A stretch of DNA of 64,000 nucleotides from positions 13,106,311 through 13,170,310 of the forward strand of contig NC_037590.1 in NCBI RefSeq assembly GCF_003073045.1, read 5' to 3'. Shown piece after piece: positions 12,581 through 24,800 of this stretch; the stretch's first letter is position 1, and every line of letters begins with the position of its first letter. The position numbers and the translations under genes were made by a program. The stretch is from Pomacea canaliculata. Taxonomy: Eukaryota > Mollusca > Gastropoda > Architaenioglossa > Ampullariidae. The notes under the pieces are model-generated. The model had not been told where the DNA came from. It did no database searches and saw nothing but the letters and a program-made list of their open reading frames with translations.

Positions 12581-13011
12581 ATTGTTAACCAGACTGCCCC
12601 AAATACCCACTGCACTAACAAAGGTAAAAAAAAAAAAAATTGCCCTAAGTCTTATATTCAAAACCTAAGGCTTCACTCATCACTACATTACAGCATTACC
12701 TCTAGGAACATGTTCAGTTGCCATGCATGTCCAGCCACTGTTCCATTATTCACCAGCAGGGTATCCAATATATATATAATTATACAGTTGCATCTCAGTT
12801 TTCAACACCCTAGGTTTCTAAAACTAGTGAAAGTCAAATGTCTTACAAAATCGCTATACAGCCTTGATCTCTGCATGTCACTACTTCTCACCAAATAAAC
12901 ACATTTGCTTTAGCCAAGAATATCTCATAAAACATGTCCTAGTTCACCCCAATCAAACACATGGCATATTTCAAAAATTAACTTGCACACTAAAATTTAA
13001 TCCTAATCCAA

Positions 13012-13017
13012 TTTATT
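13012..13017 (-). terminator. Candidate poly(A) signal of SHQ1
   Basis: TTTATT on plus, AATAAA on minus, about 340 bases past the SHQ1 stop. It is the first canonical signal noticed downstream of the gene. Confidence 0.35.
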
Positions 13018-13353
13018 TAATGACACTAACCCAAACCCCTAATTACCCATCTATGTACCAATTTTTCTTGAAGTACATAAAATGCCTCGCATGCACATTC
13101 TTAATCACTTAAGAGCTACTAACAGTGATGCTTTCTGTGTATAAGATCTGTATAAAGTTTTTACCAAATATTGAGAAAAATCCCTCACTAAAACAAGTTT
13201 CTATAATGGCAGTGTTCTGGTTAAAGCAGGAACTTTATGCCATTACCTGTCACCATCCAGATCAACATTTACTCAAATTTAACAGTTCATGGATACATTT
13301 AGCTTGGCAGCGTGGTCTTTTAAACCAGATGTTTCAAAACTCTAATCATCATT

Positions 13354-14943
13354 TCAATCACAGCTATCAGTACCTTTATTCTCCTTTTCTTCTTTCTCCT
13401 CCTTGTCTTTATTCTCCTCCTCATCATCATCATCATCGTCACTACCATCATCTTCCTCCTCCTCCTCCTCTTCTTCCTCATCATCATCACTACTACCACC
13501 ATCATCATCACTATCAAGTGTAGGAGCCTGATTATTCAGCTGCATCCCATTCATTTGGGAAATGATAGTATCCAAACAAATGTTTTCTCTATCAAGCACC
13601 ACTGCTGCTGCTGCTTCTAACTCTTCAAGTTCAAACCCTACATCAATTTTAGTAACTTGAACATCAGCTAAAGCTTTGGCTAGTGACTGGATTTTTTTAT
13701 CATCAGCTGACTGAATCCACACACAGTAGTCTGTAATGTACAAATCATTGAATATGTACCGTGGATCACTTATGATCATGCATCTGTGAACATCAAGCAG
13801 GCACTTCAGTAAAAAGAGCTTTCCACTCATAAACAGTGCTTTCACATCTTTCAGCACCATTTCACACAATGCCCAGTTACGATGCAGAGGAAATGTTAAA
13901 GCTCTACGATAGCATGACACAAGAACATCTTGCAAGGAAGTGAAATTCTCAAGCCAAGATAAAGTAGAACTTAACTTGGCTATAGACCAGCCCGATTCCA
14001 CATTATCCTCTCCTTCTACCATACGTTGGTTGTACGCATATGCAAAAATGATATCAACCAGGCCAAAGTAGACTGATGGCAGTATTCCACTATCTATGAT
14101 GTAGTGTCTCTTCGGTAGCCTTAGCAACAGGTCCTTTTCATCATCACTCAAACTGCATTTAGTTCCTGATTCCATCCACCACGGCTTGAAGTTCAACTGG
14201 TCTGAAATGCTGTCATTATCAAACAAATCTGCCAAGTAATGATCCTCACTGAAATGATGTGTTTCATGATCAAGTCGCATAACTCTTTTTTCTTGTGCTG
14301 TTAACTTATCAGGGTCTCTAACATCCAGAATTTCTGAAAATTCTGACATCAGTTTTGTGAAGACACCCGATCTTTGACTGGCAAAGCCATAGTTAGATAG
14401 ACTAACAACCTCTCCTTCTTGATGAATGGCTTGTTCAATATACCATTGAAACTCCTCTTCTTCCTCCACTTCGATGCTCTGGTCTTTAGATCCCAGATCG
14501 GCGTTGAGAAAATCAGACCCAGATTCCAAACATTCAGTATGTGGTAAAGAATTGTCTTTAACATCACTGCTGGAAGTAACATCACTTGTAAGTTCACAAT
14601 TCGACTCACCGTGCACCTCTATTGTAGGTCTTTTGGCAGAGGTCTCTCCAGGAGGCGTAAGTAGTTTTGTAAGCATATCCAGCCCTTCAAAATCTTCACC
14701 ACTGTTTAACTTCGGAATTTTAGCAGTAAACATGCCCTTGTCAACATCGTATTTCACGCTTGCTCTTCCGTCTTCAATAACTGGCTTTGGAAGATGAAGA
14801 CGCAAATAATAGGGAGTCGAAAAGAATCGAATTTCTAAGTCTTCAATGAAAAATTCTGTGTCTGAAACCTTCGCAAACGGAGCATGAATTTGAAGAAAAA
14901 GATACTCATCATCTTGTGAGAGTTCAAATCTTGGCGTTAACAT
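13354..14943 (-). CDS. SHQ1: SHQ1, H/ACA snoRNP assembly factor (single exon)
   Basis: SHQ1 binds the pseudouridine synthase dyskerin/Cbf5 before RNA loading and is needed to build H/ACA snoRNPs and telomerase RNP. The frame is 529 aa (human about 577) and starts MLTPRFELSQDDEYLFLQI, the family N-terminus. Residues 1 to about 95 are the CS-type domain (YYLRLHLPKPV, then YDVDKGMFTAKIPK and FEGLDML). An acidic linker follows, then the SHQ1-specific helical domain from about residue 185 to 450, with WWMESGTKCSLSDDEK near 255 and SYNQR-like and YRRALTFPLHRNW motifs. The last 45 residues are an acidic tail of E and D runs encoded by GAG/GAT/GAC repeats. No intron interrupts the frame, unlike the other genes here and the human gene. 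The ATG at 14943 is fixed by homology. It converges on PFDN1. Confidence 0.93.
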   Translation of the reverse strand: MLTPRFELSQDDEYLFLQIHAPFAKVSDTEFFIEDLEIRFFSTPYYLRLHLPKPVIEDGRASVKYDVDKGMFTAKIPKLNSGEDFEGLDMLTKLLTPPGETSAKRPTIEVHGESNCELTSDVTSSSDVKDNSLPHTECLESGSDFLNADLGSKDQSIEVEEEEEFQWYIEQAIHQEGEVVSLSNYGFASQRSGVFTKLMSEFSEILDVRDPDKLTAQEKRVMRLDHETHHFSEDHYLADLFDNDSISDQLNFKPWWMESGTKCSLSDDEKDLLLRLPKRHYIIDSGILPSVYFGLVDIIFAYAYNQRMVEGEDNVESGWSIAKLSSTLSWLENFTSLQDVLVSCYRRALTFPLHRNWALCEMVLKDVKALFMSGKLFLLKCLLDVHRCMIISDPRYIFNDLYITDYCVWIQSADDKKIQSLAKALADVQVTKIDVGFELEELEAAAAVVLDRENICLDTIISQMNGMQLNNQAPTLDSDDDGGSSDDDEEEEEEEEEDDGSDDDDDDEEENKDKEEKEEKENKGTDSCD

Positions 14944-15665
14944 TGTTAGAAAATAGGAAGTTTAACCAAAGTGTTTAACTCTCACATGTGAGTGCGCCTA
15001 CCAGAGTAGTTCCCCTTGAAATTTCAGAGTAGCGGCCCCTGACGAACGGTTTCTCCAGTGTCGCCTATCTCGTTTGGGTGTTTGAGTAGCTCAGGGGTAC
15101 TGTTATAATATTTTGCTCGGTCAAGTCCCCATTAAATTCTGGTGACATTTTGAGTAAGGAGAACGTGATAGCATCAGATTAAATTCACAATTTTGATAAA
15201 TGTATAGTCTGTTACAGAATGATCATGTACCGGATACATGTATTATGATGTTTATAGTTCATGTACTGTCCTTGCAATGAGTGATATTTTGAAAGTTGCG
15301 TCTTCAAATCTGGTAGGAATTAATTACAGCATGAACGTGTTTTTACGTTCATGATTACAGTTAACGTCTTTCTTCATCCAAAGTGTCCGTGAATTTCAAA
15401 GAGTGAATGAGTAAACTCTGCTTTTGCAATGCATGACGCATCTCTCAATTTTTATCGCCTTCACTCTTTTTTTTTTCTTTCGGTCATGCAGTTAGTTGTC
15501 AGTATTCCTTTCGCCATTAACTCCCTGCAACCCCCCCCCCCAACCCTGGATCGTGAAAAACTGAAGTCTTTGCTACGACGTACACATCTTGCATACATAA
15601 ATGCATACATACCAGATGGACGAATAAGAAAGAACAATTGCAGAATCAGGCAGATAAGTGGCCAG

Positions 15666-15787
15666 AGATTAAAGGAACATTGCAACCCTGAAAAACAGAT
15701 TAAAGGACATTAAAGGGACCTTGCAACCCTGAAAGGTAAACAGATTAAAGGGACATTTAAGGGACATTGCAACCCTTAAAGGTGAAC
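15666..15787. repeat. Three-unit tandem repeat, about 45 bp
   Basis: Units start at 15666, 15697 and 15742. Each has AGATTAAAGG, then a TTGCAACCCT word and AAAGGTRAAC or a shortened form. The second and third units also repeat an inner TAAGGGAC word; the first lacks it and is 31 bases long. Confidence 0.75.
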
Positions 15788-18700
15788 AGAAAAAGAGCGC
15801 ACGCGCGTACGTACACATCTTTGCTGTCTTGCAAGCTTCGGTTGCCGCGCAGCTGGGTAATTCTTCTGACGCTAACTGTGGAAAAGAGTTCTATAAACCG
15901 AATTCTGCTCGTCATTGGAGCCCATTCTTTTTCACCCAACCGTCACCTTTCTTTTTGTATTTTCCTTCTCCATCTCTGCCTCGCTTTCTCTTCTCCCTCA
16001 CACGTTTCAGCATGAAGCAAAAGCCATTGACACCTTGCAGGTTGAAAACGAAGGCCAGCATAGCGTTTTGCGCTAATTACCTGTGTTCTCTCGTGTTTTT
16101 TCACTTAGGCGAGACTAACGCAGGATACGGGTTAGGCCAAAGGTATGACCCATGCACCATCCACGTGAAGGTGTCTGAGTGCTCTAAGACAAGCAGAAAG
16201 TTCGCTTGAGTTCAGTCTGTCTGCATTTAAGTGTACCAATTGATACTATGTACAGGGCCTTTTGTCAACAATTAAGCCTACGTGACTGTGGAGGGATGGG
16301 AGGGGGGGATAAGGTATACGGCTGTTTATATACACTTCCTTTTCTATTTCATAATTAAACGATTCACGTGGCCTGCACTCTGAAAAAATACGAACATGAT
16401 CGATCGATGATCAAAGTTCTGAAAATCTTGTTCATCCATCCAACCCTGTAATTATTTAACATAGACTATATGTACTTACGACCGGCTACTTTAAAATTTC
16501 AAATAGAAACCTAGCAAAGATGATCTATCTTTATGCTAATTTTTTTTTTTAAAGATATACTGTAAATATTAAATCTTTTAATGCAAAACTATTATACAAT
16601 ACAAAATATCTTTATTAATCCTTTTCAGGAATTGTTTAATACTATATATTTAGTACTATTAAATATTCACAATATAAATAAGAGGGAAAAAACTTCTTCA
16701 AAGAAAATTAAGCATTTTAGCTGTTAAAATAAATCACAAACAAATAAAATGTTGTACCTAAGCTTAAACAAAAAAGTAAATAAATGGAAACTGCACTCCC
16801 AACGAAAACGCAGTACATTGTAACGAGGCAGAACAGTAGCAACACACGCGACAAAAAAATGAGGATAAAGAGAAGGAAAACAAAGAGAAGAGTGCCTATC
16901 ATAGCAGCTTTTTCTCTCTTCATTCACTTCGCTGTTTGTTATAGAACGCTGTTGGGTCGGTTTTCGTCAAGGCGTTTGGTGTACACGTTATACCTTTTCT
17001 GAGAAGGGACAGCAACTGCAGTTCCTGCGTTACCTCCCCTGGCATTTTTCTTCGCCTGAGCGGCAAGCATAAGATGTCAGCTTGTTTTCCAAGTTGGCAG
17101 TCTCTCGGCGTTCTCTCAAATTAGTCTCCTATATTCTTTGCAGAAGAAAATGGCCTCTGGTGCGTCCTAGGTCTCATGGCTTTGCGTACATTCTGCTTTT
17201 GTTCTTTAATTCTTTTTTTTTTTTTGGTGTTCGGAGTGGCATGGGGAGGGTATGTTGCCAGGGGGAGGGTATGTTGCCAGAGAATGAAGCACTGATTAAA
17301 CTCCTTAGAAACAAAACGCTGGTAGTTTTGAGGGGGATACAAATAGCAGTAACTTTAATGCGGTGAATCAAAAAAAAAAAAAAAAAGTCCACACACAAGT
17401 GAGCATATTTCCTCCACATGGAGTTTGAGGAAAGGCTGACACAGTAACACATAAAAGCAAATGTCATTTTCGTTCGTTTCTTATCCGTTCCTTTCTGAGT
17501 TGTTTAAGTTTCAAAGCTAGTAAAGAATTTTCATCAACTTTGTAACCATTTTAAATACCCGTTTATTTTATTATAGAATTATTTATTGATGTCTTTGTTG
17601 TTTTTTTAATTGCACATGGGTGTGTGACGATTGGTTTAGCCATATGAGTTAACAATTAGCCATTTATTTAAAGACCAGCCAAGAAGCTAAAAGGATGAAC
17701 TCAATGCACTGAAATTATGAAACGAAGAGGTAGCCTCAAAGTTGTAGAAACAAACCTTTGCCCTTAACCTTCCCTTTTTTAATTTTTTTTTTTTAAGATC
17801 TTGTTGTGCTTTACGTTTTTTCAATGACGGTCGCGGGAAATGAACGTATTGCAATCAACTGGACTGGTTCTAACACTTAATTGCTGCACTGTCCTGTCCA
17901 AGCCACACCACATCAGAAAGCGGGTGGTGAAGTACTTGTCTTCAATATTTCCTACCTTTTCTTATCTAAGTTGATATAGGTAGCTTCCGCCTGACTATTC
18001 TGCACGAGGCAAGTCGACTCGACAGCTAATAAACCTACAGAAAGGCGTCTGATGGCTCTGAGTGCTCGGCGCAGGACGAGGGGCTCAGCCCTTCAAGCAG
18101 GAATATTAAGTAGCATTAGGTACAATGAGTCTCCGCCTGCCTGTAGACCTGGTACACCGGGTGTGTCGCACCCCGCCACCTTTCCGGAGGAGTGAGTCGC
18201 TGAAACGAGCCAACAGCGAGAGGGTGCAGGCTGCACCTTGCGCGACCCTTCCGTTCCGACATCTTGTTGTGGAAAAATAAATCCAGGTCCGTGACCGCAG
18301 ATCAAAAAGAATTCGCTTCAATATCTGGCGCGCTGTCATGAAAAAGCGTTCAGGACCCATGGAAGCGTGCACGTGCCGCAAAATTAATGCTCAAGGCTGG
18401 TGCCTGTGCATACAGGCTCGGGTGGCTTCCGTTCTGCCGGCCGATGACAGATTCCAGAGCGATGAACACTGTGCGATGCATGCGAGACTCTTTAGCTTTG
18501 AATTTTCGAAATAATTGCTTTCAGCTGTACCTGGCGAACTTAGGGTGTCATCACTTGTGTACATCAGTTGCGACTGCGGCCCTCTTACTCCTAAATATGA
18601 GGTAGATGCATTCATTCATTCATTTTCTCTCAGTCACTCGCTCGATCATTCTCTCACTGACATAGGATTGACTAAAGTGCCCTCTCAACCACTAAATCAT

Positions 18701-19998
18701 ACATACATAGTGTTTCTACTTTCCTTGCAGGACTAATGTCATGAGCGTGGAAAAATTATATGTGAAATTTACATTCAACAAAATGTTTGTTTATTTTAGC
18801 ACATTTTATTTATATAGCATGCAAACAGATGTCCTACTCAATGGTAAATAATTGTAATATTTAACCCTTTCTTGTTTTTGGAAATTAACGCTTTAAGACA
18901 TACGTTTATCAGATTACTATTCACACAAAAGAGAAAAGAGAGGTTTATTCATCTTTAACTTCTGGAAAGAGACTTCACACACCCACGCACATATAAAAAT
19001 TTGCTTGTGTAATGTGCGATAGTGGCTTTAAAAAACGAGTGGAGCCCTTAAGATTGATCACTCAGTCACAGTGTGAGAATTCGGCCAGCGTACACAAATC
19101 AAGTTGTAATGTTGCGTAATACAGGCATCGTGAGAGACTTTGCAAGTTTTCGCAACTTTTTTGACCTTTCTCTCCTTTAGCTTGGCCCATCGCAGCTACT
19201 TTTTTTTTTTAAAGGCAGAAAATCCAACATACGTCAGCTATAAAAGAAATTAAAGAAAATCCCACACACAAGACGACGAGTAACAAGTGTTTAGGCATGA
19301 ACTTTCAATCAGCAAAACAGCACGTGTCCCCGGGGGACCACTCGCATCAACCAGGAAATCGTCCGAGGCGAGGCTTGTGAATGGAGTAGCCTTCCCTTGG
19401 CAAAGACGATGAAGTGGAGGTGATACCCGGTAGGTGGAGTCTGCAAACGTCAATGACCATATCGGCACCTTGCTGCGGAACCAGTGCGACGGGCGAGAGC
19501 AATTGTCCCAAGGGGATGCTGCAGGCTGGGAACTGCAAGCCTTCTGCTTCAACATGCTGCAGCAGATTGCTGACGGGCGTCCGCTGGTGCGTGACTGATC
19601 ACATGGCAAAACGTGGGAACATGGAAATGCAAAACTGGATGGCATTGTACGATTCACCAACGCCATCTACCCGTGGTATGTTCGTCTAAGCCCACCACGA
19701 TGAAGGCCAAAAATTGTTTTTTCGCCCTTCGCACCGAGGCGTGACACTATATGCCAGCTAGCTGACTCTCTTTGAGGGGAAAAGGTGTCTTTGACTCCGA
19801 TGGCCCGTGGCAATGATATATTTTTGGGGCAAATATTTGAAACGCATTTTTCATGCACTGTGATAAACAAAAAGTGTACGTTTAACACGGTCTGTTGGGT
19901 AGTCGTCAAAATTCTGCTAATTAAATAATTCGGACGGAAAGGGAAAAGGTCGGCGGATGACGAATGATTTGCTTGGGTGTGTCTCCTGATGTTGTGTT

Positions 19999-19999
<1 letters not shown>

Positions 20000-20039
<40 letters not shown>

Positions 20040-20040
20040 G
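20000..20040. repeat. (GTT)n microsatellite
   Basis: About 13 perfect GTT units ending in GCAG. Confidence 0.9.
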
Positions 20041-21422
20041 CAGTGTCATTGAAAGGCTTCACTAGTATAAATGTGAAAGTTAGGGCTGAGACCAGAAATG
20101 AATTTTTCTAATGTTTTGTGTTTCGTTCTGGCGAAGTCTCCCTCTTGCCGGCTCGGAGAACCTGGCGGTTTCCTCGGTGTTCCTATATATATATATGAAG
20201 GTCAGAACGCGAAGTCTGACCAGACTTGATTTGTAAATTCTTACCAGACTTATTATAAGAGTGGATATCTTTTAAAAATCTGTTGAGGTGAGTCTGAGTT
20301 AGTTTTTGTTTTGAGTCAGCAAATCTTTGAGTCATTTTGAGTCTGTAAGTTTTCAGTGGGATTTTTGTGAGTCGCATAGATTAATTATTGTTCTCTTCCT
20401 ATGATGTAATTGGCTGAATGTAACTTATTAATTCGGAATATTTGATTTGTGGTATCGTAAGTTTAAAGCTTAAGGATTGTTAGATTTTAAAGACTTTTTA
20501 AAGAATTTTCTGTCCAGAATTTTTCCCCTTTAATTTGTTTTTTTCGTACTTGGTACGCTGGATTTTCCTAGGCCTCCAGAGGGGCAGCCACTGGGAGGAA
20601 TACTGCTGTGTCTGTTTTCTTTTTATGTTGGAGCTCCGAACCTGACGGATGAGGCTTCAGAGAAGGCTTTCAACAGGAGTGCCTCCAAAGACATGGACTT
20701 TTATCTGTAAGGGTGGGGGATTACAATTTTTGAATGTGTCTTAATGTTTTAAATGTGTCTGTAAAATAGTTTAATCATTTTTTTGTTGAAGAAGTTTGGA
20801 TATTATATTTATCTCCTATACTCAGATTTTTATTCGTGTTTTTATCTCGAACGTAGGCCACTGTCGAGAGTGTGGGTGGCAGAATGTATCTATCCTGTCG
20901 TATCTGAACGTGTTTGGTGTTAGAATCGAGAGTTTCAGAAACCGTGCGAAACAGGGGTATCCGCTGTCAGTGTCAGACAATACACGGGAGCACTCAGCAT
21001 CCCAGCCAACGGGATCTTGTCGACCTTGCCTAACACTGCAAATACTCCCAATGCGCCCGCAATGGTGTTGCTGAACGACTAAAGCAGTCGGGGGTTTTCG
21101 TAGTCTTCCCACAGCTCGAGCAATAGAAACGCCATTACAAACTTTGTATTTTGGTGAGTGAGTGAAAACGCTCATTCCCAGAATGCCCCTAACATCTTGA
21201 TCCTTACAACACGTGAAAGAAATGTATATGAAATTTGTACAAAGATGTAAATTTGTCTTTACTTCTTGCTTTTTTCTCCTGTCTCCAGTCATTCGCTCAG
21301 TCGCTCCAAGTAATTGGTTTATACCGTGAAACGACAAATATTATGCGTGAAATTTAGAACCACATACATTTCCACCGAAATAAATATATGGGTTATGCTT
21401 GTATTTTAGATATTTTTTTAAA

Positions 21423-21532
21423 TGTATGACAAGCTGCTTAACAGACTGTTGTTAATATAGCTCTGTGTTATTTTAAACATGTATTATAATCTGCTTCACA
21501 GACTGTTGTTAATATACCTCTGTGTTATTTTT
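21423..21532. repeat. Two-unit tandem duplication, 57-bp period
   Basis: Both units carry CTGCTT(A/C)ACAGACTG, then TTGTTAATATA and CTCTGTGTTATTTT, at 21434 and 21491. Only a few bases differ, so the duplication is fairly recent. Confidence 0.8.
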
Positions 21533-24439
21533 GTCACCTGCGAAGAGCGTCTCTCGCCTTTCGTTTTACAGAGATGCTGAGTGCAAAGGCAGAATCCCGT
21601 CTGCAGGCCAATGGTTTTTGTTGAATCAGTGGATGGATACCGCAGGTTTCGTGGAAAATGATGACGTAGCCACGAGACAAGCTGTCATTTGATGTTTGAA
21701 AACGCAGTTTTCAAAAATAAACATGCTGCTTGTTACTCCTAATCTATGGCAAACATTCTCCGTTCATCTTTCCCCCTATCCGCGCTAGCTTTGCGGAATC
21801 ACTCAAGCCCCAGGACATTTTGTAAGCTTTGTGGAGACCTTGTGTACATAGGTCTTGAAAAGATGGGCGCGGGGGTGGGGGATGGGGAATGAGGGCGGGA
21901 GAATGGAAGGGGAACAGCTCTCGCGCATGTGCGGCGCCTCACGAAATCATTTATGACTGCACACGATCATTACAAACGGGGAAAAAAGTAAATTTACAGT
22001 CCCTCGAGGGACTTGTTTTTCGCATACGATTTTCTGGGCGTAGGACGTCGGACTTAGTGGAGGCGACTTAATACATTCAGCACCAGGCACCGAATTGGTC
22101 ACAGAAAAAGAAAAGTGTTTTTCTTTACAAAAAAGGCTTTCTTGGTTTGTCAAAATATTTGTTCTCGACGGGTTTTAAACGCGCGAGCCGCCTGCAACTT
22201 AGGAGGAATGACTGGAAGAAAATGGGATAGCAGAAACATACAAACAAGGGACGCTACTCCAACAGATGCGCTGGGTTCATTTGCGACTGGTTCTGAACTT
22301 CGCACAAGTAACTACGGGTTTAAAAAAGAAGAGGAACTTTACCACCTGCGCTGGGATCAGGTTTGTTTTAAAACAACATTTTTACAGCAATGTTTCGGTA
22401 ATCGTTAAGTGTCAAACGCCAAAGCAGTGCCTTGCAAGTCGTCTTGTGACTTTGCTAATTGACTCGTGTAACGCAGCAGGGCTCCGCATGGCGGCAGCAC
22501 TGTATTCAGCGAGGGGACATCTGATTGGCTGTCTCCTTGCCCGAGGCACGCGCGATCGCAGGGGGAGCCGGCTTAATGGATTATCTCAGGACTAGACCAG
22601 ATTTTTAATTTAATTCGTGAGCTAGCAAACTTTAGCTCCAGACGTGTGTTTTTGTCGGGTCAAAGTGACATTTTGTTTTATGGCGTTCTGGGATCACAGG
22701 CCGGAGCCGGTAATATCTTTTTTAGCTGCACAGCTTCTGATGAATGGATGGGATTTAAAAAAAACCCAACATGGATTGAAAATGCACGTCACCCAAAACA
22801 AAATCTTGCCACAGAAGGACACAATCAAGAAGGGATTTACAAGGGATCCGGTAGTCGCTTCGGCTTTATCCGAGCTTGGTTATTACACGGGTGTTATTTT
22901 GTCACTTTTTACTTGAATACCATTTTGACAGCTCCCACCCTTCACCACTGTTTTTATTTTCGTTTTTATTTATACCATCGTAAAATTCAGGATTTCGAAC
23001 TAATATCAAGTCCTCTAGAGTGGATGTCAGAGATTTCTTGTCATAACACAGTTTTGTTTTTTTTTTTACTCTCACGCATACCTCTGTTCTCTCTGCCCCT
23101 TATTTACATCCCTTTCTCTCGCTCTCTTTCTCCCTTCCTCTCTAGGTTTGTTGACAGTTGGTACCAGGATTGGCATGGCAGCATATATCAGCCCAGGCAA
23201 AGATCGCTTTTATTTATTTATTTTCTGATTATTTAAATCGTCTGTTAAAGTCAATTGGGAGAGGTATAATTTCTAGTCTCTAATGACTTGGTGAACCTAG
23301 ATATGTATAGTTAACGTCTGGTGCAAGCTCTCCCACTGTCTTACCTTTGGTAACGTAAAAGTATGTATTTGCAATGCTGATGTTTGTCTAAAATTGTAAT
23401 TTTAATTAACATTTTTCTGTTTGATTGCACATTTGTTCCCCATGGTCCGGGTGAGACTCTATGGTCTATTGTCATTTCAATAAAATTTACATTTAAAATT
23501 TTAAAAAAACCTCTTCATTTGTGAGTGTGTTAGCGCGAGAACGTGTGTGTTCGCACGTGTATGTGAGTATGTGTGTGGTATACACCACCAAGAAGCGTCT
23601 GGTTTCCCCGCCTGTCGACACGGTAAAATGTTATCCTCCGTTTTTATTGACTCGAAGTAACAGAACGTTCGGGTTGGTAGCGTGTGTGTATGGGGAGGGG
23701 GAGTTGGGGGAGCTTGATGGGGTAAAGGAATTTCCTTTGCAGTCATCCCACCTGTCTCAGGAGCACAGCACAGATCGTACGGTGAATTTAAGACGGGGAT
23801 CTTTTTTCCAGACAAGATGTCGATGGGCTAGACCTTTTCAGAGACCTCCTCCCTACCCCTCCCACATCGCAAGGGAGGTAATGCTGATTTTAAGTGAAGC
23901 AAGTGGTATGAAGCAGGTGTTCGAATTTCACACTGTGAGAAAACAGCGATCCAGTGTCATTGGTAGATTCCCTTCTGGCCTCAGACCTGGCGCTCCTACC
24001 GCCGTCAGTCCATTAGCTTATCAGTGTGAGAATAAAGCAGTGGCGTCAGGGACTCTGACTCTTCCTGCGTCTGGTTATTTAATAATCTCTTTTCCCCTCC
24101 TCCATTTCTTACTCCACTCTCAACAGTCAAATAAATTCTGTGATTTGAGCTCGTGGCCGATCTGAGAAGTTTTTAGTTTTGAAGTTAGGCAAAGTTCATG
24201 CACAGTTTGGTATTCATTTGAACAGCCTTTTCTGCTCCTGACACATGCCGTTAATTCATTGCACTTAGATGACAAATTGAAGTGTGTGTCTTGCTGAGGG
24301 AAATCGCTTTCCATTGGTGTATATTAATTAGCAATTATATCCTTACATGAGCTAAATCCGCGGACTGTAACATAGAGTACATGCTGTTTCTCTTTAATTA
24401 TGTGAGTGTGCTGTTGCTGATGATCTTGAGTAGATAAAA

Positions 24440-24800
24440 TTACTCTAGATGTTCATCTAAAATAGACGATATTAATTTAAGTGTTCAGCTCAAGTAGATG
24501 ATATTAGATGTCTATCTAGAATAATAATAATTGCAAAATTTGTAAAGCGCAACTCACACTCCTAAGGAACATACTCTTAGTGCCTAAAAACAAGAACGAA
24601 ACACAGACAGCATATGAGGGACAGGAAAACAAACAAATAACATATGAACTTAAAAAGAATAAACAACAGTACTGACGAATAATCAAATCAAATACAGAAA
24701 AAGCAAAGAAGAACCAAATAAGTAGATGATATTACTCCTAGATATTCATCCAGAATAAATAATATTAATTTAGATGTTCATCTAGAGTAGATAATCTCAC
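24440..24800. repeat. Imperfect short repeats split by an insertion
   Basis: Units of about 27-30 bases built from TAGATGATATTA and TAGATGTTCATCTAGA-like words occur at 24440-24520 and again at 24720-24795. The roughly 200 bases between them are different in kind (see the next entry), so a repeat array seems to have been interrupted. Confidence 0.6.
24520..24719. mobile_element. Possible short retroposon inside the repeat array
   Basis: It starts with a short (AAT)n run, then TTTGTAAAGCGCAACTCACAC, and ends in A-rich DNA. Tails with a TRTAAAGCGC or TATAGCGC word beside AAT units are common in animal retroposons, and similar ends appear near 26245 and 36580 in this window. No target-site duplication is certain. 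Confidence 0.35.

Noticed and set aside
13125-13523. Plus-strand frame rich in His and Pro across the SHQ1 end
   Set aside because: Antisense of the acidic GAG/GAT repeat of SHQ1; no independent support.
22646-23236. 196-codon open frame on plus
   Set aside because: Second half is a hydrophobic low-complexity product of a CT-rich stretch; first half has no family features and overlaps another open frame.
23521-24165. 214-codon open frame on plus
   Set aside because: Begins in a GT-rich simple repeat and shows no domain; length is reachable by chance in this composition.
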